Counted from the first letter of the stretch, positions 19,674-28,202 are shown. The stretch: 35,045 bases of DNA from Methanobacterium sp. UBA294 (GCA_002494495.1 DACB01000004.1:102712-137756), one strand, 5' to 3'. The notes: generated by a model from the sequence alone, not told the origin. Numbers and translations: made by a program.

Positions 19674-20195
19674 ATGATTGCAACTAACAAATCCCTAGCA
19701 TTATTTGTGGTTATTTTTGCATTGTTAGTTATTTTTATTCTGAGCCAAAGAGATTTATTGGATGTTGGATTTATAATATTTACTTTTTTAATTATCGCAG
19801 TATTGTTCATCATTATACTTTACCTTAGAAATAGGTCCACCCCTCGAAAACTCATCAGCGAAGAGACTACCATTCATCTGAAACCAAAAAAACTACTGGG
19901 CAGGCTGATCTTCCCCGATAGTGTAGAATTCATACTCAAGGATTATGAAAGAAAATTTGGAAGAGAAGACTTTCTAGGCCATGATGAAGGAGATAGTCTC
20001 TCATACATCGGAAAAGAACACTTTAAACTTACCAGATTTGATGATGGGTTTTATATGGAAGATTTAAATAGTAAAAACGGTACAAAAATCAATGATCAGG
20101 ATATTAGCGGTCTGGGTAAGATTAAATTGAAAGATGGAGATGAAATACAGGTAGCCAAGATCAAAATTCTTTACAAAGAAGATGACAGTGTTTGA
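19674..20195 (+). CDS. Membrane-anchored FHA-domain protein
   Basis: 173 residues. Two transmembrane helices (about 7-25 and 31-51) are followed by a linker and a cytoplasmic forkhead-associated domain (about 90-168), a phosphothreonine-binding module. FHA motifs: KFGREDF (Gly96, Arg97), YIGKEHFKL (His116) and DLNSKNGTKIN (Asn135-Gly136). The usual serine of the SxxH motif is replaced by Gly113, so phosphopeptide binding may be altered. The stop lies 20 bases before the next gene's ATG, so the two form a pair on the plus strand divergent from cdc6. No kinase gene is nearby. Confidence 0.8.
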   Translation: MIATNKSLALFVVIFALLVIFILSQRDLLDVGFIIFTFLIIAVLFIIILYLRNRSTPRKLISEETTIHLKPKKLLGRLIFPDSVEFILKDYERKFGREDFLGHDEGDSLSYIGKEHFKLTRFDDGFYMEDLNSKNGTKINDQDISGLGKIKLKDGDEIQVAKIKILYKEDDSV

Positions 20196-20215
20196 TTTTT
20201 TTATGGGGGAATGTT

Positions 20216-21295
20216 ATGCTGTGTAAATTTGAAAATTGTAATAATGACAGTTTTAAGAATTCTGATTATTGTATTTTACATCTCACATTACCCAATGAAA
20301 AATCCCTGGATTTCCAGGAAATAAATGAATTAAAAAATCAAGAATTACTAAAAAAGAAAGAAAATGGTGATTTCAACTTTAAAGGAGTTAGGTTATTTAA
20401 TATTGACTTTTCCAGGGAAAAATTTGAAGATGACCTGATTTTTACAGGGGCTATTATAAAAAATGACGTTTTGCTCCAGGATACAACCATCGAGGGGGAT
20501 GTCTGGTTTGATAATGCTGATGTAGGTGGTGATGTTTTACTTGAAGGATCAAATATCTGTGGAAATGCCTCATTTTACAGTGCACGTATCGGGGGACATG
20601 TCATATTTGATAAAACTCATGTAAATAGATACGCATGGTTCGAAAAGGCATATGTAGGTGGTGAAGCTTCTTTTAACAAGACAGAGATTGGCAGTAGTCT
20701 CTCCTTCAAAGAGGCACAGATAGAAGGCAATACCTCCTTTTACGATGCTAAGCTAGCAGGTGATGCCTGGTTTGATAAGGCTGATGTAAAAGGTGATGTA
20801 TTTTTTGATTTTGTAGAAGTTAAGGGCGGATTAAACTTTAAGAATACCAAATTCAAAACCAATAAAAGCCAGGAGAAGGCCTGTAGAAAAGCAAAAATTG
20901 TTTGGGAAAAGATTGGAAACCGGACAAAAGCAGATTACTATTTTTACAGGGAAATGGAATCTAAAAGAAAACAAAAATCATCTCTCCATAAATATGTCGA
21001 ATTAATTGTACAGTATCCCTTTGGGTATGGAGTTTACCCTATTAGGCTCTTGTTAAGCTTTTTTATTGTTTTACTAACCTTTGCATTTATTTATTGGATA
21101 CTTGAGGGGGCTTTTACACCCGATGCATTTACAGAAAAATTACGCTTCAGTTTCCTGACCATGATCATACCCGCATATGGTGTGATATTTTCAGAAACAG
21201 GTTTTCAGGGTGTGTTAAATATTGTTGAAGCATGTATCGGTGCATTTGTTTGGCCCACTTTAATGGTAACCTTCGCCCGGAAATACATGCGTTAA
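20216..21295 (+). CDS. Repeat protein with zinc finger and channel-like membrane domain
   Basis: 359 residues from the ATG at 20216, preceded by GGGGGA; a TTG at 20192 would overlap the FHA gene and has no ribosome binding site. An N-terminal Cys3/Cys8/Cys19/His22 cluster (MLCKFENCNN, then SDYCILHL) looks like a zinc finger. Residues 69-211 hold thirteen 11-residue repeats such as TIEGDVWFDNA and KLAGDAWFDKA, related to pentapeptide-type beta-helices. The C-terminus has two transmembrane helices (about 277-296 and 333-351) flanking a pore-loop-like segment with IIPAYG (316-322), like a 2-TM ion channel whose filter TxGYG is degenerate. Probably a membrane protein with a cytoplasmic repeat domain. 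It pairs with the FHA gene. Confidence 0.75.
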   Translation: MLCKFENCNNDSFKNSDYCILHLTLPNEKSLDFQEINELKNQELLKKKENGDFNFKGVRLFNIDFSREKFEDDLIFTGAIIKNDVLLQDTTIEGDVWFDNADVGGDVLLEGSNICGNASFYSARIGGHVIFDKTHVNRYAWFEKAYVGGEASFNKTEIGSSLSFKEAQIEGNTSFYDAKLAGDAWFDKADVKGDVFFDFVEVKGGLNFKNTKFKTNKSQEKACRKAKIVWEKIGNRTKADYYFYREMESKRKQKSSLHKYVELIVQYPFGYGVYPIRLLLSFFIVLLTFAFIYWILEGAFTPDAFTEKLRFSFLTMIIPAYGVIFSETGFQGVLNIVEACIGAFVWPTLMVTFARKYMR

Positions 21296-21362
21296 TTACT
21301 ATGTATCTGTTACAGTTAATTACATGTATCTACATGTATCTGGAAACTGGCTGAAAAATTAA

Positions 21363-22106
21363 CTATTTGAATCGGACAGCCAGAACACCTTCCAATTTTT
21401 CTCCATGGGATATGTTTAATAGGGTTACTTCCTCGTTTTTAGCCACCCATTCCACCAGTTTCTTGGCATGTTTAAGCTTTAATTCCTTAATTTCATCTGC
21501 CTGGCCTTTTGGTTCTTTCATGGCTGGTCTTGAATATCTAGTAACTTCCTTGCCAAAATCCATACCTGCCAGGGTAATGTACTCTGCTCCAAGTTCAACT
21601 GCTAAAAAAAGGGCCCTATCCCCATCTGTAAAACCACCAAAATTGTAAACATGAGTCAAAGGGGTACTCTGTGTGGTGCCCATCACACGATTTAAACGGG
21701 GCACGAACTCCTTCAGTTTTTCCATGTTATCTCCATGGGCATGTATGACCAAAAAAGCACCTTCATGGTTGGCGCAGATAATATCCTTCATATCACCATC
21801 TAAATCTGTAACTATGATGTCAGGAACAATATATTCTTCTAAAAGTGCGGTGGTAGCCCCATCAGCAGATATCAGGGTGTATTCAGATAGATTTAAACTT
21901 TTAATCTCCTTAATGTTACTCTTAATTGACGGACCAGCCCCAAAAACAATAGCTTCCCTTTGCATGGGAATATCTTTCGGTTTTAATCCCCCATAGAATT
22001 CTAAGAGTTTTTCAAGTAATTGTGCGGATTCTTCGTCCTGAGATCTGCTGAAACCAAAATCTTCTAGCAGATCTTCATACCACGATAACCAGATAGCAAG
22101 GTTCAT
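21363..22106 (-). CDS. mptE: 6-hydroxymethylpterin diphosphokinase MptE
   Basis: 247 residues. This matches the archaeal MptE/DUF115 family, which transfers pyrophosphate from ATP to 6-hydroxymethyl-7,8-dihydropterin, a step toward tetrahydromethanopterin, the C1 carrier of methanogenesis. Family motifs: AIVFGAGPSIKSN, ISADGATTALLE, PDIIVTDLDGD, FLVIHAHGDN, GTTQSTPL and FGGFTDGDRALFLAVELGA. It is the archaeal analogue of bacterial FolK, not a homologue. The ATG at 22106 has no strong Shine-Dalgarno. It is divergent from the aminotransferase gene; their promoters share a 66-base spacer. Convergent with the repeat/channel gene. Confidence 0.92.
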   Translation of the reverse strand: MNLAIWLSWYEDLLEDFGFSRSQDEESAQLLEKLLEFYGGLKPKDIPMQREAIVFGAGPSIKSNIKEIKSLNLSEYTLISADGATTALLEEYIVPDIIVTDLDGDMKDIICANHEGAFLVIHAHGDNMEKLKEFVPRLNRVMGTTQSTPLTHVYNFGGFTDGDRALFLAVELGAEYITLAGMDFGKEVTRYSRPAMKEPKGQADEIKELKLKHAKKLVEWVAKNEEVTLLNISHGEKLEGVLAVRFK

Positions 22107-22157
22107 AAGTTATGATAATATAATCCAAATAAATAAAGTTTTTTAAGTTACATAACT

Positions 22158-22164
22158 CGGAGGT
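22158..22164 (+). promoter_or_regulatory. Shine-Dalgarno of the aminotransferase
   Basis: CGGAGGT lies eight bases before the ATG at 22173 and fixes this start. The AT-rich run AAATAAATAAAG just upstream could include the TATA element. Confidence 0.5.
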
Positions 22165-22172
22165 TTTTTATA

Positions 22173-23321
22173 ATGAATGAGACGTTGCTCATGATACCGG
22201 GACCTACCAGAGTGGCTCCCCGGGTCTTAAAAGCTATGTCTGAGAACATAGTGAATCACAGAAGTGCAATGTTTGGTGAAATAATTACCGAAACAACTGA
22301 AATGATGTCTGAAGTTTTCCAGACTGAAAACCAATCCTACATATTAACTGGTTCTGGAACTGCAGCCATGGAAGCAGCGTTATCCAGTGTAGTAGATAAG
22401 GGTGATAAGATCCTTAACATCGTTGGTGGAAAATTCGGTCAGAGATTTATGCAGATAGCCGAAGTCCACGGGGCAGTACCAACTGAACTCGAGGTAGAAT
22501 GGGGGTATGGTGTCGAACCCAAAGATGTGAAGTACATCCTGGAAGAGGAAGACAACATCAAAGCAGTTACCATAGTCCACAACGAGACCTCAACTGGAGT
22601 TACTAACCCAATTGATGAAGTGGGGAAAATTGTTAAAGATTATGATACCCTCTACGTGGTGGACACAGTTTCCTCTCTTGGTGGAGATGATGTTTTTGTA
22701 GATGGCTACAACATTGATATCTGTGTTACAGGCTCCCAAAAATGTCTGGCCGCGCCACCAGGTATGTCCGCCATTACCTTAAGTGATGACGCTTGGAAGG
22801 TAGTAGATGAAACCCCTACCAGTTCTTATTATCTCGATATGAAAAGATACCGCAAAAGCGGGTCTAGTACACCACCAGAAACACCCTACACACCATCAGT
22901 ATCACTTATGTACGCCATGCGTGAAGCATTAAGAGTAATAATGGAGGAAGGGCTGGATACGAGGGTTAAACGACATGAATTAGCTGCTTTAGCCACAAGG
23001 AATGGTGTCGAAGCCCTGGGCCTGGAATTATTTGCCCAACCAGATGTTTCCTCAAACACTGTTACTTCAATTAAAATGCCTGAAGGTGTAACTGATAAAG
23101 AGTTACGTGGAACCATGCTTGATAAATACAAGATAGTATTAGCTGGAGGTCAGGACCACCTTAAAGGAAACGTATTCCGTATAGGCCATATGGGTAACAT
23201 CACAGAAAGGGAAATAATCACAACCATAGCCGCACTAGAGATGACCCTCAAAGAACTTGGCTTAGATGTCTGTCTTGGAGAAGGTGTTGGAGCGGTAGAA
23301 GAGGCTTATCTAATCGATTAA
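22173..23321 (+). CDS. Class V aminotransferase (alanine/serine-glyoxylate type)
   Basis: 382 residues, PLP fold type I class V. Signature: MIPGPTRVAPRVL near the N-terminus, SGTAAMEAAL (phosphate-binding), Asp164 in VVDTVSSLGG that hydrogen-bonds the PLP ring nitrogen, and the Schiff-base Lys190 in CVTGSQKCLAAPPG. Methanogen members have been linked to alanine-glyoxylate, serine-pyruvate or aspartate transamination; the amino donor is not decided by sequence alone. The start is supported by GGAGGT eight bases upstream. It stands alone on the plus strand, with a T-rich terminator-like region after the stop. No serine-pathway neighbour is nearby. Confidence 0.88.
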   Translation: MNETLLMIPGPTRVAPRVLKAMSENIVNHRSAMFGEIITETTEMMSEVFQTENQSYILTGSGTAAMEAALSSVVDKGDKILNIVGGKFGQRFMQIAEVHGAVPTELEVEWGYGVEPKDVKYILEEEDNIKAVTIVHNETSTGVTNPIDEVGKIVKDYDTLYVVDTVSSLGGDDVFVDGYNIDICVTGSQKCLAAPPGMSAITLSDDAWKVVDETPTSSYYLDMKRYRKSGSSTPPETPYTPSVSLMYAMREALRVIMEEGLDTRVKRHELAALATRNGVEALGLELFAQPDVSSNTVTSIKMPEGVTDKELRGTMLDKYKIVLAGGQDHLKGNVFRIGHMGNITEREIITTIAALEMTLKELGLDVCLGEGVGAVEEAYLID

Positions 23322-23326
23322 GCTTC

Positions 23327-23376
23327 AATTCTTTTATTTTTTTTATTTTAATTATTATTTTTTAATTTGAGATTTT
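23327..23376 (+). terminator. T-rich archaeal-type terminator
   Basis: Directly after the aminotransferase stop come several oligo-T runs (CTTTTATTTTTTTTATTTTAAT and further T tracts), the usual archaeal intrinsic termination signal without a stable hairpin. Confidence 0.5.
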
Positions 23377-23459
23377 TAAGGGATATTTGGAATAACTTCC
23401 TGATATTAAAAAGAATAACTTTCCAGATATAAAAAAATAGATATCGAATAAATAGTTAG

Positions 23460-24812
23460 TTAAATGTCCTTCAAAATAGCAAAGGCTGTTTTAAAGAGTA
23501 CCGGTCCATCCATCCGGGCCTGTTTCAGTAAATATAAAGGCCGGGCATAGAATTCTTTAAATGCTTTTTTCTGGAGTTTTCTAAGCTCATCCAGTGAACA
23601 GTCCACAGTTTCCATCACAGGGGTTAGCAAGTTGAACTTAGACCAGTCTTTGGTCTTCAGCAAACGGTCATCCTTGGATTTCAGGTAAAAATCAGTGCCA
23701 GGATAGGGTGTGGCCAGTGAAAATATGGCATAGTTTGGTTCTAACTTCTTTACAAATTTGATGGTGTTTTCTATACTATTCCTGGTGTCACCTGGCATGC
23801 CCAGAACCACAGATGCTATAGTTCGCAGGCCCATCTTCTTTGTGAGCTCGAATGTCTTTTTAATCCTGGTGATGGTGATTTTCTTATTTAATTCATTGAG
23901 GTTCTGCTGATCTGCGGATTCAACACCCAAAAACAGGGTTATACACCCTGCATCCTTCATCTTCAAGAGCAATTCCTCGGATATGGTATCCACTCGGGCG
24001 GTGCATCCCCAGTAGTTGTCAAATTTCCGTTCCTTAATCTCATGACAGATGTCATTTATTCTCTGCTTGTTAAGACAGAATGTGTCGTCCATGAAGGCCA
24101 GCATTTTTGCACCGTGATCATCTACCAGATGTTCCATTTCATCAACCACACTGGTGGCTGACCTTAACCTCAGCTTATTACCGTGCATTGCAGAGGATGC
24201 ACAGAATGAACATTGATATGGGCATCCCCTACCAGAAATCAGGGTTCCTACAGGCAATTTCATATTCATGATCTTGTAATCATCCATGGGCAGCAAGTGC
24301 CTGGCAGGAAATGGTATGCTATCCAGATCCTCAATTACTGGACGGAAGGGTGTGATAAAATCCCGAGTAACTATTCCCTTTACATCCTTTAGATTACCCC
24401 CGTTCTGAAGGGTCTTTACCATCTCCAGCATGGTGTACTCCCCTTCACCACGTACAATCGCGTCGATGAAATCGTGTTTTATAAGTTCAGGATAGGTGAA
24501 GGTGGGATGATATCCTCCTAAAACAATGAAGGCAGAAGGACATGTCATTTTTGCCATACTGGCTACTTTAAGAGCGCTTTCAAGTGTGGGTGTTACTGAT
24601 GTGATGGCAACCACATCAGGTGCAAAGTTAATTAATTCCCTTTGAATGGTTTCATAGTCCATATCTACAGCTGGGGCATCAATTATCTTAACATCAATTC
24701 CACCTGTCTCCAGGAAGGCCGCAATATATGCTATGCCTAGAGGCGGTGCCACCAATCCTATAAATCTGTATTTTGAAGAGGTGTAAGGAGGATTTATCAT
24801 TAATACTTTCAT
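23460..24812 (-). CDS. B12-binding-domain radical SAM protein
   Basis: 450 residues. The N-terminal ~150 residues form a cobalamin-binding-like Rossmann domain (MKVLMINPPY, PPLGIAYIAAFLE, VVAITSVT, FIVLGGYHPTF, VRGEGEYTMLEMV). The radical SAM core has the [4Fe-4S] motif RGCPYQCSFC (Cys197, Cys201, Cys204), FMDDTFCLN and FLGVESADQQNLNELNK. GGTGAT just before the ATG supports the start. Relatives act as methyltransferases or cyclases on lipids, porphyrins or hopanoids. There is no biosynthetic partner here and I cannot choose a substrate; archaeal lipid modification is one possibility. The downstream-most sequence shows no added domain. It looks like a single transcription unit. Confidence 0.88.
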   Translation of the reverse strand: MKVLMINPPYTSSKYRFIGLVAPPLGIAYIAAFLETGGIDVKIIDAPAVDMDYETIQRELINFAPDVVAITSVTPTLESALKVASMAKMTCPSAFIVLGGYHPTFTYPELIKHDFIDAIVRGEGEYTMLEMVKTLQNGGNLKDVKGIVTRDFITPFRPVIEDLDSIPFPARHLLPMDDYKIMNMKLPVGTLISGRGCPYQCSFCASSAMHGNKLRLRSATSVVDEMEHLVDDHGAKMLAFMDDTFCLNKQRINDICHEIKERKFDNYWGCTARVDTISEELLLKMKDAGCITLFLGVESADQQNLNELNKKITITRIKKTFELTKKMGLRTIASVVLGMPGDTRNSIENTIKFVKKLEPNYAIFSLATPYPGTDFYLKSKDDRLLKTKDWSKFNLLTPVMETVDCSLDELRKLQKKAFKEFYARPLYLLKQARMDGPVLFKTAFAILKDI

Positions 24813-24933
24813 CTAATCACCAATGGTATAATATATATCTCTAAAATATTTATAATATTAATTCCAAATTAATATTACACATTTAACTCTAAATTAATAT
24901 TAGAAAATCATATCCTTTTAAATATAAAATTCA

Positions 24934-26538
24934 TTAATATTTGGAGGGTAATGGTATTTCCTCTTTTGGATCCACCACCACCTCAATTAAGTAAGGTTTT
25001 CTTAAATTAATGGCCTGTTTTACAGCAGGGTACACTTCACCAGGTGAATTCAAGCGAGTTGCTCCTATACCATAGGATTCTGCCAATTTAATAAAATCTG
25101 GGTTTTCCAGTTCCACCTGATAGGTTTTCCCATAATTCATTTTCTGCCATTGCTTAATGATGCCCAGGGCACTGTTGTTAACCAGGCATATGGTTACCGG
25201 GAGTTTCAACTGTTTGATGGTGGCTAGTTCCTGGGAAGTCATCTGAAATCCACCGTCCCCCACTACCACCACCACTGATTTTTGTGGTTTTGCAAGTGAC
25301 GCCCCTACAGCTGCTGGTAGGGCGTATCCCATGGGACCAAATCCACCTGAGAAAATGAATGTACCGGGTTCTTTAATTTTCTGAAGTAGGGTAATCCATG
25401 TTGTGTGGGATCCAGCATCGTCCGCAACTATCGAATCTTTTGCAGCATCCAGAATCTCTTTTATAGCTCTTTGCGGTTTTATCGGGATATCCATATATTC
25501 TGTTTCTATTTCATGGTACTTTGAATATTTACCCAAATCTTCCACCCAGTCACTATAACCGGTGAGATCTAAGTCCATAATCCCATCAAGGAATGTTCCC
25601 ACATCCGCCTCAATATTTACATCACCCTTTAGAACCTTACCATCCAGATTAACCTGTATTATACTACATTTCCCAACATGGGCCATGGTCCTTTCAGAAA
25701 GTCTTGAACCAAGTGCAATGATGACATCAGCTTTTTCACCTGCCAGCCGGGATGCTTCTGTACCCCTTACACCTATCATTCCCAAAAACAGAGGGTTATC
25801 ATCTGGAAATAGTCCGCGGGCATGGTAAGTGGTTGATACTGGGATTTTATTTTTATTTGCAAAACTAAGAAGCTTATTTGTAGCTTTAGACCAGAATATA
25901 CCTGCACCTGCAATTATAAGGGGTTTTCGTGCTTTCTTGAGAAGCTTTATTGCTGAATCCAAGTCTTTGTTTTGAACTTCAGAGTCATTCGGCTGAGGTA
26001 AACTAATTTCATTAACCACAGAACTATCCACTTCATAACCTAAAACATCATTCGGAATGTTAAGATGCACAGGGCCTGTTTTACCAATTTTTAACGATTC
26101 TATGGCTTCATTTAATTTTAGTATGCCGTCTTCAGGTGTTTTAATACTGAAGCTTTTGATGGTAATTGGTTCAAGTACTTTTATTATGTCAACTTCTTGG
26201 AAAACATTGCAACCTTTTAAATTGGTAGGTACATCTCCGGTGATCACCAACATAGGTACTGAATCCTTATAAGCAGTTGCAACACCCATGGTAAGATTTA
26301 AGGCCCCAGGACCTGCTGAAGCAATACAGACTCCGAATTTTCCTGATATCCTTGCATATGCATCTGCAGCATGTGCTGCTCCCTGTTCATGACGCATGAG
26401 CACGTGTTCGATATCTGATTCCCTTAGTGCTTCATAAACTGGTAGTATTTGCTCTCCAGGATGTCCGAATATGTATTTAACACCTTCAGACTTCAGTATC
26501 TCTATCAAGACTTCGGCAAATATCTGACCATTACTCAT
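24934..26538 (-). CDS. Acetolactate synthase-like ThDP enzyme (orphan large subunit)
   Basis: 534 residues, homologous to acetohydroxyacid synthase catalytic subunits. The ThDP-activating glutamate is Glu51 (RHEQGAAHAADAYAR); the diphosphate-binding motif runs from GDG (427-429, VVVGDGGFQMTSQELAT) to Asn454-Asn455. Family enzymes decarboxylate pyruvate and condense it with a second 2-oxoacid for branched-chain amino acids. No ilvN regulatory subunit or ilvC is adjacent, so this may be a paralogue with a different 2-oxoacid role, such as sulfopyruvate or other oxoacid decarboxylation. The ATG has no spaced Shine-Dalgarno. The region upstream (26539-26781) is non-coding. Confidence 0.82.
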   Translation of the reverse strand: MSNGQIFAEVLIEILKSEGVKYIFGHPGEQILPVYEALRESDIEHVLMRHEQGAAHAADAYARISGKFGVCIASAGPGALNLTMGVATAYKDSVPMLVITGDVPTNLKGCNVFQEVDIIKVLEPITIKSFSIKTPEDGILKLNEAIESLKIGKTGPVHLNIPNDVLGYEVDSSVVNEISLPQPNDSEVQNKDLDSAIKLLKKARKPLIIAGAGIFWSKATNKLLSFANKNKIPVSTTYHARGLFPDDNPLFLGMIGVRGTEASRLAGEKADVIIALGSRLSERTMAHVGKCSIIQVNLDGKVLKGDVNIEADVGTFLDGIMDLDLTGYSDWVEDLGKYSKYHEIETEYMDIPIKPQRAIKEILDAAKDSIVADDAGSHTTWITLLQKIKEPGTFIFSGGFGPMGYALPAAVGASLAKPQKSVVVVVGDGGFQMTSQELATIKQLKLPVTICLVNNSALGIIKQWQKMNYGKTYQVELENPDFIKLAESYGIGATRLNSPGEVYPAVKQAINLRKPYLIEVVVDPKEEIPLPSKY

Positions 26539-26781
26539 GTCCTTATATATTAATGGCGCTTCTATTAAATTTAATTGAAAATAGTATTAAATAAATTAAA
26601 GCAATTTATATTGTAAATCATCAAATACTGAGTAAAATTAAGGGATTACAGTTATTAAATGAAAGATGCATCCAAAAAGAGTTAAAAAATAAATTAGACA
26701 TGGCATAAAAACCACTATAGACGATAATATAACTAAAGGCACCGATGGTGATACCAGTTTAGGTGGCTAAATATTTTAAAC

Positions 26782-27234
26782 TTATTTTTCCTGGTAACTA
26801 CCATCATATTCCCCTGAACCTGTTACTGGAAACACCACTGCCTGGGCAATTCTGTCGCCCTGCTTTATGGTGTAATCGAAATCCCCATAGTTATACAGTA
26901 AAAATTGTAGTGTTCCATAGAAGCCAGGATCACCCACAGCAGTATGTACCGAGATAAAAGACCGGTTGAGTGTAGAACGTGGTAAGTAGAGCTGGGCGTA
27001 GCCCTTTGGTATTTTCATTTTAGGAGCGATAGTAACTGAATATGCTGTTTTGGGCTTCAAAGTATAAACAGGAGGCTTTAATCTCTCGAGTTCAGGGAGT
27101 GTTTTCTCATTATCAATTAAAGACCCGGCACTTTTCTGTATAAACACGTTTTCCAGTTTTAAATCAATCCCCGATGCCTGTACAGTATCTATAAAATCGG
27201 GAAATAATTTTGTAAGTTCTTTTTCTCCAAGCAT
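26782..27234 (-). CDS. dUTPase of the dCTP deaminase/dUTPase family
   Basis: 150 residues. Family motifs: SGIDLKLENV, LYLPRSTLNRS (Arg86-Ser87, Arg91), VGDPGFYGTLQ (Asp102), QGDRIAQAVVF and the C-terminal YDGSYQEK that closes over the nucleotide. The catalytic glutamate of dCTP deaminases (Glu138 in E. coli, in the VLEF strand) aligns with Leu112 here, so deamination is unlikely and dUTP diphosphohydrolysis, which keeps uracil out of DNA, is favoured. It is shorter than the bifunctional Methanocaldococcus enzyme (about 200 residues). AGGAGGAT ten bases before the ATG secures the start. Downstream lies the acetolactate synthase-like gene. Confidence 0.8.
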   Translation of the reverse strand: MLGEKELTKLFPDFIDTVQASGIDLKLENVFIQKSAGSLIDNEKTLPELERLKPPVYTLKPKTAYSVTIAPKMKIPKGYAQLYLPRSTLNRSFISVHTAVGDPGFYGTLQFLLYNYGDFDYTIKQGDRIAQAVVFPVTGSGEYDGSYQEK

Positions 27235-27318
27235 AAATATAAAATCCTCCTAATTACACAACATTTGAATGTTTTATCATTTTAAATATTTTATTTAAAA
27301 AATTATTAAAAATTAATT

Positions 27319-28068
27319 TTAGTCCTTTAAGTTAAAATCCTTTAAAATAGTTATGACATCCTCTTCTTCCACATCGTACCAGGTTTGATAGGCATCAGCA
27401 ACTGCAAATGCTGGACCTCCACGTATGTTGGCGCAGTATATCCTGTCCACTTTTGAAGATATCTTTTCAAGCGCCTGTAATGGGGCAGTGGGCACTGCTA
27501 CCATCACATCTTTTGCCTCTTTATTCTTGACTGATTCAATAGCAACCATCATCGTGAAGCCAGAAGCTATACCATCATCCACCAGAATTACCGTACGATT
27601 TTCAAGATTCGGGAAGGTTTTATCTCCCCTGAAATCCTTAAAACGTCTCTGGACCTTTTTTGTGGTTAGTGCAACATCTTTTTCAATTTCTCCAGAGTTG
27701 AGTCCCATTTGAGATTTTAAAACAGGGTTGATCTTCAATGTACCATCGAAAGCCACAGCACCGTACCCCACCTCTGTATTCCAGGGTAGGGTTAATTTAC
27801 TTACCACCACCACATCCAGATCAAGGTTTAATTCCTGTGCAAGGGGGGCTGCAACTGGAACCCCACCAGCGGGTATCCCGCAGACCAATACATCACTATC
27901 TCTAAATTCAACCAGCATCTTGGACAATTTAAATCCAGCATCGGTTCGATCACGGAAAATTCCCGTACGGTTTCTAATCTCTGGAAGGTCAAATACATTA
28001 CGGCAAAATTCACATTTCAATTCATCAGCGGTCATATCTATATACCATAGTATTATCTTTCGTTCCAT
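27319..28068 (-). CDS. Phosphoribosyltransferase-family protein
   Basis: 249 residues of the type I phosphoribosyltransferase fold. The PRPP-binding loop is TVILVDDGIASGFTM; VCGIPAGGVPVAAPLAQEL and VVVVSKL are the preceding family blocks. The N-terminus has a CxxC (ELKCEFCRNVF) and the conserved FRDRTDAGFKLSKML. Substrate base unknown; members are often annotated as predicted phosphoribosyltransferases in methanogens. The ATG at 28068 has no Shine-Dalgarno; an in-frame ATG at 28035 (MTADELKCEF) is an equally plausible start and gives 238 residues. It lies 84 bases upstream of the dUTPase gene; possibly cotranscribed. Confidence 0.8.
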   Translation of the reverse strand: MERKIILWYIDMTADELKCEFCRNVFDLPEIRNRTGIFRDRTDAGFKLSKMLVEFRDSDVLVCGIPAGGVPVAAPLAQELNLDLDVVVVSKLTLPWNTEVGYGAVAFDGTLKINPVLKSQMGLNSGEIEKDVALTTKKVQRRFKDFRGDKTFPNLENRTVILVDDGIASGFTMMVAIESVKNKEAKDVMVAVPTAPLQALEKISSKVDRIYCANIRGGPAFAVADAYQTWYDVEEEDVITILKDFNLKD

Positions 28069-28170
28069 TTATTTATTTTATTCATTTGAATTTCAGGATC
28101 AAAAATTCTTCAAGTGTACCTTACCAGGGTTAAAAGTAGAAAATTGAAGCTAAGATTCACCCACCTTATC

Positions 28171-28202
28171 CCCTAGATAATAGGAGAACCACTATCTCAG
28201 GG
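28171..28202. other. Imperfect hairpin in intergenic DNA
   Basis: CCCTAGATA (28171-28179) pairs with TATCTCAGGG (28193-28202) with one bulged base and a 13-base loop. It sits in a GC-richer patch of the 250-base spacer between the PRTase gene and the small membrane protein gene. It might be a leader structure of the PRTase mRNA or a processing site. Confidence 0.3.

Noticed and set aside
20192..20215. TTG start overlapping the FHA stop
   Set aside because: The ATG at 20216 has its own GGGGGA and begins right at the zinc-finger motif; the extra residues look like non-coding T-rich sequence.
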